A stretch of 7,760 bases of DNA, from the NCBI GenBank assembly GCA_003527405.1, contig DPXH01000135.1, positions 1-7,760 on the forward strand, in the 5' to 3' direction. Below, piece after piece: positions 1 to 5,604 of this stretch (position 1 is the stretch's first letter; each line of letters begins with the position of its first letter). A program made the translations under genes and the position numbers. Source of the DNA: Candidatus Sediminicultor tertius (GTDB taxonomy: Bacteria; Atribacterota; Phoenicimicrobiia; Phoenicimicrobiales; Phoenicimicrobiaceae). A model generated the notes under the pieces. The model made no database searches, was not told where the DNA came from, and saw only the letters and a list, made by a program, of their open reading frames with translations.

Positions 1-1
1 T

Positions 2-619
2 AAATGGGTAAAAAAGGTCGGAAAGGAATTTAAAAAGTATAATTATTTTGGCGAATCCAAAGAAGGGTTGAAGACCGCAGGCAAGGTAGTTTTAATGGAA
101 TTTGCCGGAGTATTTTTATTGTTTGCTCTGGGAGCCCTGCTAAAAGTGCAGCTGTTTATGATTATACCTCTATTGCTTGCTGTCATCTTCACCGGTTTCG
201 GGGTGATAATCTATGGTGCATTGATAAGAAAAAAGACTCAAATCGGAGTTAATGAATATACTAAATGGAGGGCGTTTAAACAATTCTTATTACATTTTAG
301 CAATATGAAGGATTACGAAATCCCTTCTATAATAGTTTGGGAGCATTATCTGGTTTACGCTATTTCACTGGGAGTGGCAGATAAAGTAATTTCAAAATTA
401 AAACTGGTCTTAAGCAATCAAGATATATCCTTAAGGAATTCTACCTACTTATACTGTATGACTGATAGAAGCGGAAGAATAAATAACAGTATGTTCAGGT
501 CTTTTGATAAAATGTTCACTTCTGCTTTTGCCACTGCAAGTTCTTCTACCGGTTCCGGCGGAGGCTTCTCTTCCGGAGGCGGAGGAGGAGGCGGTGGCGG
601 CGGAGCCGGTGCCTTTTAA
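2..619 (+). CDS. DUF2207-family membrane protein, C-terminal part (5' end outside window)
   Basis: The reading frame is open from base 2, so this is the C-terminal 205 residues of a longer protein. An in-frame TTG at 68 has no convincing ribosome binding site and is probably internal. Visible parts, numbered from base 2: a charged segment including KKVGKEFKKY, two hydrophobic membrane segments at about residues 29-46 and 48-70, a soluble domain at about 75-175, and a Ser/Gly-rich tail starting TASSSTGSGGGFSS, running through about ten glycines and ending AGAF. Such a glycine-rich C-terminus closing in a Phe is typical of DUF2207 (YciQ-like) predicted membrane proteins. The lemA gene follows after 45 bp, a frequent partner of this family. 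Molecular function is unknown; a cell-envelope role is inferred. The glycine tract is locally GC-rich in an AT-rich gene, which reflects GGN codons and does not indicate transfer. Confidence 0.8.
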   Translation, partial: KWVKKVGKEFKKYNYFGESKEGLKTAGKVVLMEFAGVFLLFALGALLKVQLFMIIPLLLAVIFTGFGVIIYGALIRKKTQIGVNEYTKWRAFKQFLLHFSNMKDYEIPSIIVWEHYLVYAISLGVADKVISKLKLVLSNQDISLRNSTYLYCMTDRSGRINNSMFRSFDKMFTSAFATASSSTGSGGGFSSGGGGGGGGGGAGAF

Positions 620-664
620 ATAATTTATTAAGACGAAAAGGATAAAAAAGAAAGGGGTGTTTTT

Positions 665-1207
665 ATGAGTTTTATAATGATTTTTGCTATTCTAATTGTA
701 TTGTGGGGCGTTCTTACTTATAATAAATTGGTAACTTTAAGAGGGAGAATAGATAATTCCTGGGCACAGATCGATGTCCAGCTAAAGAGAAGATTTAATC
801 TAATCCCTAATCTGGTAAGCTCTGTAAAAGGATATGCTAAACATGAGAAAGAAACATTAGAAGAAGTGACTGCATCCAGAACCAAATATTTATCGGCAAA
901 AACACCGGAGGAAAAATTGGAAGCAAATTCAGGATTAGCCGGTGCCTTGAGTCGATTATTTGCAGTTGCTGAAAATTATCCGGACTTAAAGGCCAATACA
1001 AATTTTCTGGATTTACAAAAACAGTTGAAAGATACCGAAGACAAGATAGGCTACTCAAGGCAATTCTATAATGATACTGCTATGAAATATAATGTAGCGA
1101 TAGTCCAGGTGCCGACCTCAATAGTTGCTAATCTGTTCGGTTTCAAGAGCAGGCCGTATTTCAAAACAGAAGGGGAAGAAAGAGAAAACGTTGAAGTAAA
1201 ATTTTAA
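665..1207 (+). CDS. lemA: LemA family protein
   Basis: This 180-residue protein has the usual LemA length and layout. A single N-terminal membrane segment spans about residues 3-18, and a helical domain follows on the other side of the membrane. The family signature is clear: YNKLVTLRGRIDNSWAQIDV, then QLKRRFNLIPNLV at about 39-51, then VKGYAKHEKETLEEVTASR. The C-terminal FNDTAMKYN-like segment (here YNDTAMKYN) and the FGFKSRPYF motif are also family-typical. The ATG at 665 is preceded by AAAGGGGTG with suitable spacing. It lies 45 bp downstream of the DUF2207 gene on the same strand with no terminator between them, so the two are probably one transcription unit. LemA proteins are widespread and poorly understood, with the bulk of the protein thought to be a helical bundle held at the membrane. 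The family call is secure; a specific role cannot be given. Confidence 0.95.
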   Translation: MSFIMIFAILIVLWGVLTYNKLVTLRGRIDNSWAQIDVQLKRRFNLIPNLVSSVKGYAKHEKETLEEVTASRTKYLSAKTPEEKLEANSGLAGALSRLFAVAENYPDLKANTNFLDLQKQLKDTEDKIGYSRQFYNDTAMKYNVAIVQVPTSIVANLFGFKSRPYFKTEGEERENVEVKF

Positions 1208-1217
1208 AAAAAGAAAA

Positions 1218-1258
1218 AAAGAACAGGGGACGGTTCTCTGTTCTTTCCAACTGTCCCC
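1218..1258. repeat. Palindromic repeat, GGGGACGGTTCTCTGTTC family, copy 1
   Basis: Two alternative hairpins can be read. One pairs AAAGAACAG (1218-1226) with CTGTTCTTT (1238-1246) around an 11-base loop, GGGACGGTTCT. The other pairs GGGGACGGTT (1226-1235) with AACTGTCCCC (1249-1258), with one G-T wobble. The core recurs near 3932-3999 and, on the other strand, at 6739-6767. It starts 10 bp after the lemA stop and could act as a weak transcription stop, since TTT follows the stem, but its recurrence elsewhere points to a dispersed REP-like element. No transposase lies in the window. Confidence 0.85.
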
Positions 1259-1283
1259 CCGTTTCAGTTCCAGATAATAAATT

Positions 1284-2552
1284 ATGACAGATGTACATGA
1301 ATTAATTAAAAAAAATAATCAAATAAAAAAGTTTTGCCTGTACGGGTTTTTAAAAAATCTTCGTTTTTTTGAACCCTACTTATATATTTACCTAATACAG
1401 GTGGTGCACCTCAACTTATTTCAGATAGGAACTTTATTTTCTATTAGAGGGATAATTATCTACCTATTTGAGGTGCCCTCCGGGATATTCGCCGACCAAT
1501 ACGGAAAAAAGACCGAGCTGATGATCTGTTTTATTTTCTATATTGTATCTTTCTTCTTCTTTTTCCTGGGAGGAAGTTACACCATTGTAGCTATAGCTAT
1601 GATATTATTTGGCCTGGGAGAGGCTTTTAGGTCAGGTACTCACAAGGCCATGATTTATTCCTATTTAGAACAGAAGGGCTGGTTTAAACATAAGACTTTC
1701 GTCTATGGCCGTACCCGCTCTTTTTCCTTAATCGGTTCTTCCTTATCTGCCTTTGTCGCAATCTTTTTAATGATTAAATTACCCAGGATACAGTCGATTT
1801 TCTTATTCAGCATCGTCCCTTACATCCTTGACTTTCTCCTAATCTGGTCTTATCCTGAAACCCTGAATGAACCGGTAGAATCCACTATCAGCGTTAAAAA
1901 ATTTTTTATCTATTCTATCGAGCAATTAAAGAATATTTTTGCCAATAAACCTCTCAGAAAAGTAGTAATAAGCTCCTCGCTCTTTGATGCCATTTTTAAA
2001 GTTTTAAAAGACTACATTCAACCCATTTTAAAAGATATTATTTTGGTTTCCGGAATCTATATAGTGGCTTCAATGGAGGCAACCACTCAGTTAAAAATTA
2101 TTTTAGGACTTATTTACGGAGTGATGTATATCTTTAGCTCATGGGTTTCCCGAAATGTTTACCGCTTAAATCTAAAATATAATTCTGATAAACTAATGGA
2201 TATCAGTTTTGACATTTTAGGTATAGTATTTTTTATAACGTTTTTTGCTATTAAAACTAAAATTATGTTAGCCGTTATACTTCTTTATTTTTTCCTTTAT
2301 CTTTTGAAAGACGGAAGGCGCCCCCTGGCGGTAGATGTTTTTGGTGATTATATGAAAAGAGATGAACGAGCTACAGTAATGTCAATTGAAAGCCAGGTCG
2401 GTTCACTTTTTATGATAGTATTAGCTCCTTTATTCGGTTATATTGCCGATAGATTTAGTATTGCAACTTTATTTTTTATAGTTGGCCTATCGATATTAGT
2501 TCTAAATAGATTTTTAAGAGTGGAAAAACCGCTTTCTTTCGATATTATTTGA
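1284..2552 (+). CDS. Major facilitator superfamily (MFS) transporter
   Basis: This 422-residue, strongly hydrophobic protein has the length of a 12-helix MFS carrier in the cytoplasmic membrane. The motif between helices 2 and 3 reads EVPSGIFADQYGKK (about residues 63-76), matching the MFS motif-A pattern G-x-x-x-D-x-x-G-[RK]-[RK]. The N-terminal LRFFEPYLYIYL and the C-terminal RRPLAVDVFGDYMK...ERATVMSIES segment (about 345-371) are typical of a broad, mostly uncharacterised group of bacterial MFS proteins often annotated as putative drug or solute exporters. The substrate cannot be read from sequence. The start is well bounded: an in-frame TAA sits at 1278-1280, and the first helix begins soon after ATG 1284. 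No Shine-Dalgarno is visible upstream, and the copy-1 palindromic repeat ends only 25 bp before the start. It appears to be a single-gene unit. Confidence 0.9.
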   Translation: MTDVHELIKKNNQIKKFCLYGFLKNLRFFEPYLYIYLIQVVHLNLFQIGTLFSIRGIIIYLFEVPSGIFADQYGKKTELMICFIFYIVSFFFFFLGGSYTIVAIAMILFGLGEAFRSGTHKAMIYSYLEQKGWFKHKTFVYGRTRSFSLIGSSLSAFVAIFLMIKLPRIQSIFLFSIVPYILDFLLIWSYPETLNEPVESTISVKKFFIYSIEQLKNIFANKPLRKVVISSSLFDAIFKVLKDYIQPILKDIILVSGIYIVASMEATTQLKIILGLIYGVMYIFSSWVSRNVYRLNLKYNSDKLMDISFDILGIVFFITFFAIKTKIMLAVILLYFFLYLLKDGRRPLAVDVFGDYMKRDERATVMSIESQVGSLFMIVLAPLFGYIADRFSIATLFFIVGLSILVLNRFLRVEKPLSFDII

Positions 2553-2576
2553 ATATTTTATAGAATACATTATAAT
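2549..2576 (+). promoter_or_regulatory. Candidate sigma-70-type promoter
   Basis: TTGAAT (2549-2554) and a perfect TATAAT (2571-2576) are separated by 16 bp. The -35 box overlaps the stop codon of the MFS gene. A transcript from here would start near 2583 and carry a roughly 300-base leader with two hairpins before the coiled-coil gene at 2891. In DNA this AT-rich a chance match is quite possible, so this is tentative. Confidence 0.35.
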
Positions 2577-2633
2577 TAAGTTAGAGAGGATATAACAGAC
2601 AATAAAAAAACAATAAAATATATATTAATGGTT

Positions 2634-2657
2634 GTAACCCGAAAAGTAAACAAAATG
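2634..2657. repeat. 24-bp direct repeat, copy 1 (GTAACCCGAAAAGTAAAC...)
   Basis: The 24 bases here and at 3897-3920 match at 23 positions; the only difference is G at 2641 versus A at 3904. Both copies are in the same orientation, end in AAAATG, and are followed within 20 bp by a palindromic repeat, but of different families. The two copies bracket the coiled-coil and HD genes. The origin is unknown. Confidence 0.75.
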
Positions 2658-2663
2658 GTATTA

Positions 2664-2689
2664 TGGGGGCACGACACATCGTGCCCCCA
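2664..2689. repeat. Perfect 11-bp palindrome, GGGGGCACGA type
   Basis: TGGGGGCACGA (2664-2674) is followed by a CACA loop and its exact complement TCGTGCCCCCA (2679-2689). The stem is GC-rich in an AT-rich setting. No T-run follows, so it does not look like an intrinsic terminator. A related but degraded palindrome lies 25 bp downstream, suggesting a dispersed repeat family. Confidence 0.85.
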
Positions 2690-2714
2690 GGAGAAATTAG
2701 GCAATAATATGGCG

Positions 2715-2737
2715 AGGGCACAATTCATTGTGTCCCT
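2715..2737. repeat. Imperfect palindrome related to the GGGGGCACGA type
   Basis: AGGGCACAAT (2715-2724) pairs with ATTGTGTCCCT (2727-2737) around a TC loop if T2733 is bulged out. The GGGCAC/GTGTCCC outer part resembles the upstream perfect palindrome, and CCCTAC after the stem matches the common form of such repeats. It appears to be a mutated second copy of the same family. Confidence 0.7.
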
Positions 2738-2890
2738 ACAATATAATTATAACCAATCTTATTTCCTGTACAATACGCAATAAGCAATACAAAATATAAG
2801 CAGTGAAAATATTTTTTAACTTTTTGGGAAATAACAATTAATGCCATCCGGAATTTTTAAAAATTTTAAAATGAAGGGAGGCTGCAAATA

Positions 2891-3199
2891 ATGAAAGAAG
2901 AAGAATTTTATCAAAAAGAGCTTAATCTAATTAAGGAAAAATTAAGTGAGGTTAAGAAAAAGGTAAATATAAACAGACAGAAAAATAAAAAATTGAGGGA
3001 TAAAAGAGAAACATTATTAGTTGATACAGTATTAAAAGCAGGTGATTTAAAGGAAAACTTACAAAAGATTGATAAATTTAAAGAGGACATTGAAAAATTA
3101 GAAGATGAATTCAGGGACCTTAAAACTATTATTAAGGGTTTAGAATTACGGGAAAAGATATTTAAATCGATAATTGATGAAAAAATAGAAAGTTTTTAG
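2891..3199 (+). CDS. Small coiled-coil protein of unknown function
   Basis: This 102-residue protein is dominated by Lys, Glu, Leu and Ile in heptad-like spacing, for example ELNLIKEKLSEVKKKVNI near the N-terminus and FKEDIEKLEDEFRDLKTIIK at about residues 57-76. This predicts one long helix or a helical hairpin broken around residues 40-50 (LLVDTVLKAGDL). There is no signal peptide, membrane segment, cysteine or recognisable catalytic motif. A good ribosome binding site, AAGGGAGG, ends 9-10 bp before ATG 2891. The HD-domain gene begins 54 bp downstream on the same strand, so co-expression is plausible. A run of nine T follows the stop (3200-3208), without a GC-rich hairpin that would make a terminator. 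I do not recognise the family. The composition, start site and position support a real gene; an adaptor or structural role would be a guess. Confidence 0.7.
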   Translation: MKEEEFYQKELNLIKEKLSEVKKKVNINRQKNKKLRDKRETLLVDTVLKAGDLKENLQKIDKFKEDIEKLEDEFRDLKTIIKGLELREKIFKSIIDEKIESF

Positions 3200-3253
3200 T
3201 TTTTTTTTCTCACGCATTTCAAGACAAAAAATAAAGTACTTAGGAGGAAATAG

Positions 3254-3829
3254 ATGAGTTCAAAAGTTCCAACCAGAGAAGAAGCTTATCAATTACTTAC
3301 TGAATATAACAAGAGTGATAGTCTGATAAAACATGCCTTGGCCGTAGAAGGGGTTATGCGCTACTTTGCCCGCAAGCGGGGAGAAGATGAGGAAAAATGG
3401 GGTGTTATCGGCCTGGTTCATGATCTTGATTATGAGCAGTTTCCCGAAGAGCACTGTCATAAAAGTGAAGAGATATTAAAAGAAAAGGGCTGGCCTGAAG
3501 AATATATTCGAGCAGTAATAAGTCATGGTTGGGGGCTCTGCTCAGAAGTTGAGCCACAAACAGAATTGGAAAAAGTTCTTTATGCTATAGATGAGCTTAC
3601 TGGTCTGGTGGTAACCACAGCTTTGGTTCGACCCTCTAAAAGTGTTATGGATGTAAAAGTAAAATCGGTGAAGAAGAAATGGAAAGACAAAAGATTTGCA
3701 GCCGGAGTAGATAGGTCCATTATCGAGAAGGGCGCCCGGATGTTAGGGATGGAACTTACTGACCTTCTTACTGATACAATAGCCGGAATGCAGGAAGTGG
3801 CGGAAGCCATCGGCCTAAAAGGAGTATAA
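3254..3829 (+). CDS. HD-domain metal-dependent phosphohydrolase family protein
   Basis: This 191-residue cytoplasmic protein carries the HD superfamily metal ligands in order: H27 (KHALAVEG), the H56-D57 doublet (GLVHDLDYEQFPEEH), H91 (ISHGW) and D113 (YAIDELTGL). H67 and H69 add further possible ligands. HD proteins bind divalent metals and usually cleave phosphate esters, often of nucleotides. The part after D113, including VRPSKSVMDVKVKSVKKKWKDKRFA (about residues 125-149), is characteristic of a compact, widely distributed bacterial and archaeal single-domain HD/HDIG family of about 190 residues whose substrate is not known to me. There is no nucleotidyltransferase, GGDEF or response-regulator domain attached. 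ATG 3254 follows a strong TAGGAGGAAA site. It is the second gene after the coiled-coil protein, with a 54-bp gap. All expected ligands are present, so it is probably an active enzyme. Confidence 0.9.
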   Translation: MSSKVPTREEAYQLLTEYNKSDSLIKHALAVEGVMRYFARKRGEDEEKWGVIGLVHDLDYEQFPEEHCHKSEEILKEKGWPEEYIRAVISHGWGLCSEVEPQTELEKVLYAIDELTGLVVTTALVRPSKSVMDVKVKSVKKKWKDKRFAAGVDRSIIEKGARMLGMELTDLLTDTIAGMQEVAEAIGLKGV

Positions 3830-3896
3830 ATTTAGAAAGTGAAGAATTAACCTACCTAGAGTGATGCTTATCAAATAGATAAATTATTAAACGATC

Positions 3897-3920
3897 GTAA
3901 CCCAAAAAGTAAACAAAATG
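3897..3920. repeat. 24-bp direct repeat, copy 2 (GTAACCCAAAAAGTAAAC...)
   Basis: This copy matches 2634-2657 at 23 of 24 positions in the same orientation, 1263 bp away. It lies 67 bp after the HD gene stop and 11 bp before the long inverted repeat. Together with copy 1 it bounds a segment holding the coiled-coil and HD genes. It might be the edge of a moved segment, or a piece of a longer dispersed repeat whose rest has decayed. Confidence 0.75.
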
Positions 3921-3931
3921 CTAATAATATG

Positions 3932-3999
3932 ATATAGGGGACGGTTTTCTGTTCCATTTTAGTCTAAAGTAAAGTGATACAGAGAACCGTCCCCTATAT
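3932..3999. repeat. Long inverted repeat built from two GGGGACGGTTCTCTGT copies
   Basis: The left arm (3932-3952, starting ATATAGGGGACGG) and right arm (3979-3999, ending CCGTCCCCTATAT) are complementary over 21 bp with one G-T pair, around a 26-base loop. The core is the same as in the repeats at 1218 and 6739, here as two copies facing one another. The right arm ends one base before the AAGGAGG ribosome binding site of the acetyltransferase gene. In RNA the hairpin would be very stable and could affect ribosome access or shield the 5' end. Only the position and pairing are seen; regulation is inferred. Confidence 0.9.
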
Positions 4000-4014
4000 T
4001 AAGGAGGAATAATT

Positions 4015-4509
4015 ATGAAAAAATCCGAAAAGGTCAATCTGAATATCCGAAAAGCTTCCGTAGAGGATGTCCCCTTAATCCTTAAATTTATAAAGGAACT
4101 TTCAGTATATGAAAAAATGACAAAAGAAGTAGTGGCTACTGAAGATGTTCTCCGAGAAACTCTCTTTGGAGATAAATCATATGCCCAGGTCATTATAGCA
4201 GAAATCAAGGGGAAGCCGGTAGGTTATGCCTTATACTTCTATAATTTTTCTACTTTTCTAGGGCGACCCGGTCTTTATATAGAAGATGTATTTGTTTCTG
4301 AGGAATATCGGGGGCAGGGAATTGGTTCTGCCTTATTTAAATATTGTGCTCATATTGCCAAAGAAAATAAATGTGTTAGAATGGAATGGCTTGTTTTAAA
4401 ATGGAATCCTGCTCGAGAATTTTATGACCATATGGGCGCAAAACCTCTGGATGAATGGGTGGTGTATCGTTTAACCGGTGATGCCTTAGGTAATATGGCG
4501 GATTTGTAG
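4015..4509 (+). CDS. GNAT acetyltransferase, diamine/thialysine N-acetyltransferase-like
   Basis: This 164-residue protein is a single GNAT domain that transfers acetyl from acetyl-CoA to an amine. The acetyl-CoA pyrophosphate loop is EEYRGQGIGSALF (about 96-108, with R99-G100-Q101-G102-I103-G104). Several features resemble the spermidine/spermine/thialysine acetyltransferase (SSAT, SAT1/SAT2) branch: IRKASVEDVPLILKFIKELSVYEK at the N-terminus, FGD at 51-53, the segment GLYIEDVFV with E90-D91, LKWNPAREFYDHMGA, and Y137 where the family has its catalytic tyrosine. A polyamine, thialysine or other small primary amine is therefore the likely substrate, but bacterial members vary and this is not proven. 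ATG 4015 follows an ideal AAGGAGG at 4001-4007. It is separated from the HD gene by 185 bp of repeats and appears independently expressed. The length is normal and no key residue is missing. Confidence 0.9.
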   Translation: MKKSEKVNLNIRKASVEDVPLILKFIKELSVYEKMTKEVVATEDVLRETLFGDKSYAQVIIAEIKGKPVGYALYFYNFSTFLGRPGLYIEDVFVSEEYRGQGIGSALFKYCAHIAKENKCVRMEWLVLKWNPAREFYDHMGAKPLDEWVVYRLTGDALGNMADL

Positions 4510-4551
4510 TCTCTAAATAATTTATTGTCATTCCCACATCAATATAAAACC

Positions 4552-4574
4552 GTAGGACAGGCGTCTCGCCTGTC
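4552..4574. repeat. Palindromic repeat GTAGGACAGGCG...CGCCTGTC, copy 1
   Basis: GACAGGCG (4556-4563) pairs exactly with CGCCTGTC (4567-4574) around a TCT loop. A second copy, with the same GTAGGACAGGCG start but a decayed right arm, lies at 6853-6875. Just upstream, TGTCATTCCCAC at 4527-4538 resembles the GTCATTCCCGC repeats found near 5605 and 5626, so this gap also contains fragments of a second repeat family. Confidence 0.85.
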
Positions 4575-4582
4575 GAGGTTGT

Positions 4583-4600
4583 GGTCGGATTTATCCGACC
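4583..4600. repeat. Small palindrome with TTTA loop
   Basis: GGTCGGA (4583-4589) and TCCGACC (4594-4600) pair exactly around TTTA. The palindrome at 5568-5591 has the same TTTA loop but an unrelated stem sequence, suggesting one structural family. It lies 35 bp upstream of the likely start of the transporter gene. Confidence 0.7.
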
Positions 4601-4625
4601 CGGTTCCTTATATTTATTATTATAT

Positions 4626-4630
4626 GGAGA
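4626..4630 (+). promoter_or_regulatory. Ribosome binding site that sets the TTG start at 4635
   Basis: GGAGA lies 4 bp before TTG 4635. This spacing is slightly short but it is the only Shine-Dalgarno in the region. It supports TTG 4635 over an in-frame GTG at 4581, which falls inside a palindromic repeat, and over ATG 4680, which would remove much of the first helix's lead-in. Confidence 0.55.
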
Positions 4631-4634
4631 TATT

Positions 4635-5579
4635 TTGAAAACTTTTTTAAAAAACAACATTACTTATATAAAATTATTTATGGTAGCCTTATTTTTTGGA
4701 GGCACCTTTATTGCCGGGAGGATAATGGCGGCAAACCTTCCTCCTTTCACTTCAGCTTTTTTGCGATTCCTATTAGCTTCTTTCTTCCTAATTTTGTTTG
4801 TCTTTAAAAAATATGGCAAATTTCCCCGGATTAACTTTCAACAATTTTTATTAATTATAGCCCTCGGACTAACTGGTGTCGCAGGTTATAATTTCCTCTT
4901 TTTCTCGGGATTAAAATTTATTACCGCCAGCCGCGCTTCTATAATCATATCTTTAAATCCTTCCGTAATTACTATACTATCAGCTTTAATACTTAAGGAA
5001 AAATTTACTAAATATAAATTTATGGGAATCACTCTATCTCTGACTGGGGCATTAATAGTTATTTCTCAGGGCAATCTCCAGGTTATTTTGCAAGGCAATA
5101 TTGGATGGGGGGAATTGTTTATTTTGGGATGTGTGATCTGTTGGTCTTCCTTTACTGTGCTTGGTAAAATTATAATGAAAGACCTTAAGCCAATTATAGC
5201 GATCACCTATGCCTGTCTTGCTGGTACTCTGATTCTAATTTTACCCACTTATCAGGAAGGTGTTCTCCAAGATTTTGTGCAATATAATATGGAAGTTTGG
5301 TTGAGTGTTTTTGCTTTAGGATTTTTGGGAACCGCTTTAGCCTTTACCTGGTTCTATGAAGGAATTGATAAAATTGGACCTTCCCGGGCGGGAATATTTA
5401 TTAATTTTGTACCCATCTTTACTACTTTGATGGCTGTTCTGATTCTCTACGAAAAATTGTCTCCCTCTCTTATTATCGGAGCAATCTTTGTAGTCAGCGG
5501 AGTATATCTAACTAATTATCAGGCTAAAAATATTAAGATAGAGCAAGAGCAAGCTACAGAAGTAAATGTAGGGGCTTGA
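4635..5579 (+). CDS. EamA/DMT-family transporter (first of a convergent pair)
   Basis: From the TTG start at 4635 the protein has 314 residues and is almost entirely hydrophobic, with about ten membrane helices. It has the two EamA repeats of the drug/metabolite transporter superfamily, roughly residues 12-142 and 155-295. Family marks include FFGGTFIAGRIMA with PPFTSAFLRFLLAS, the segment GLKFITASRASIIISLNPSVITILSALILKEKFT at the end of the first half, and GPSRAGIFINFVPIFTTLMAVLILYEKLS at the matching point of the second. Members export amino acids, metabolites or drugs; the substrate here cannot be read. The frame remains open upstream to GTG 4581, but that codon lies in a repeat. The last codons (reading NVGA) and the TGA stop fall in another palindromic repeat, so the native C-terminus was probably altered by repeat insertion. 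It faces a second EamA gene tail to tail. Confidence 0.88.
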   Translation: MKTFLKNNITYIKLFMVALFFGGTFIAGRIMAANLPPFTSAFLRFLLASFFLILFVFKKYGKFPRINFQQFLLIIALGLTGVAGYNFLFFSGLKFITASRASIIISLNPSVITILSALILKEKFTKYKFMGITLSLTGALIVISQGNLQVILQGNIGWGELFILGCVICWSSFTVLGKIIMKDLKPIIAITYACLAGTLILILPTYQEGVLQDFVQYNMEVWLSVFALGFLGTALAFTWFYEGIDKIGPSRAGIFINFVPIFTTLMAVLILYEKLSPSLIIGAIFVVSGVYLTNYQAKNIKIEQEQATEVNVGA

Positions 5580-5591
5580 TTTATCGAGCCC
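5568..5591. repeat. Palindromic repeat GTAGGGGCTTGA-TTTA-TCGAGCCC overlapping a gene end
   Basis: GGGCTTGA (5572-5579) pairs with TCGAGCCC (5584-5591), with one T-G wobble, around TTTA. The left arm encodes the final Gly-Ala and the TGA stop of the EamA gene. No T-run follows immediately, so terminator function is uncertain. Loop and layout match the palindrome at 4583-4600. Confidence 0.8.
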
Positions 5592-5604
5592 GTCTTATCC
5601 TGTC

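Larger units (their letters stand above)
2553..2890. other. Repeat-rich 338-bp intergenic region
   Basis: No open frame here looks coding on either strand. The region holds the candidate promoter (entered separately), copy 1 of a 24-bp direct repeat at 2634-2657, and two hairpin-forming palindromes at 2664-2689 and 2715-2737. A low-complexity stretch near 2770-2795 contains AATACGCAATAAGCAATAC, two loosely repeated units. The last 30 bp include AATTTTTAAAAATT-like AT palindromy and then the ribosome binding site AAGGGAGG for the next gene. Confidence 0.6.

Noticed and set aside
68..70. TTG 68 as a true start of the DUF2207 gene
   Set aside because: The frame is open up to the window edge, and DUF2207 proteins are much longer, so the start lies upstream.
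837..1058. Open frame on the minus strand inside lemA
   Set aside because: It is fully antisense to a clear LemA gene, has no ribosome binding site, and its product resembles no family I know.
2664..2737. CRISPR-like or tandem repeat array
   Set aside because: The two palindromes differ in sequence and there is no regular repeat-spacer periodicity or cas gene.
3200..3208. T9 run after the coiled-coil gene as an intrinsic terminator
   Set aside because: The only possible stem before it is a weak A-T pairing without G-C pairs, so the HD gene is probably still co-transcribed.
3580..3810. Open frame on the minus strand inside the HD gene
   Set aside because: It is antisense to a well-supported gene; the Ser/Thr-rich translation is typical of a shadow frame.
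3999..4208. Open frame on the minus strand over the start of the acetyltransferase
   Set aside because: It is antisense to a conserved GNAT domain and has no upstream site.
4581..4634. GTG start at 4581 for the plus-strand EamA transporter
   Set aside because: The added 18 residues are translated from a palindromic repeat; GGAGA plus TTG at 4635 gives a more normal EamA N-terminus.
4376..4660. Open frame on the minus strand across the GNAT end and repeats
   Set aside because: It covers palindromic repeats and antisense GNAT sequence; the translation is low-information and matches no family.
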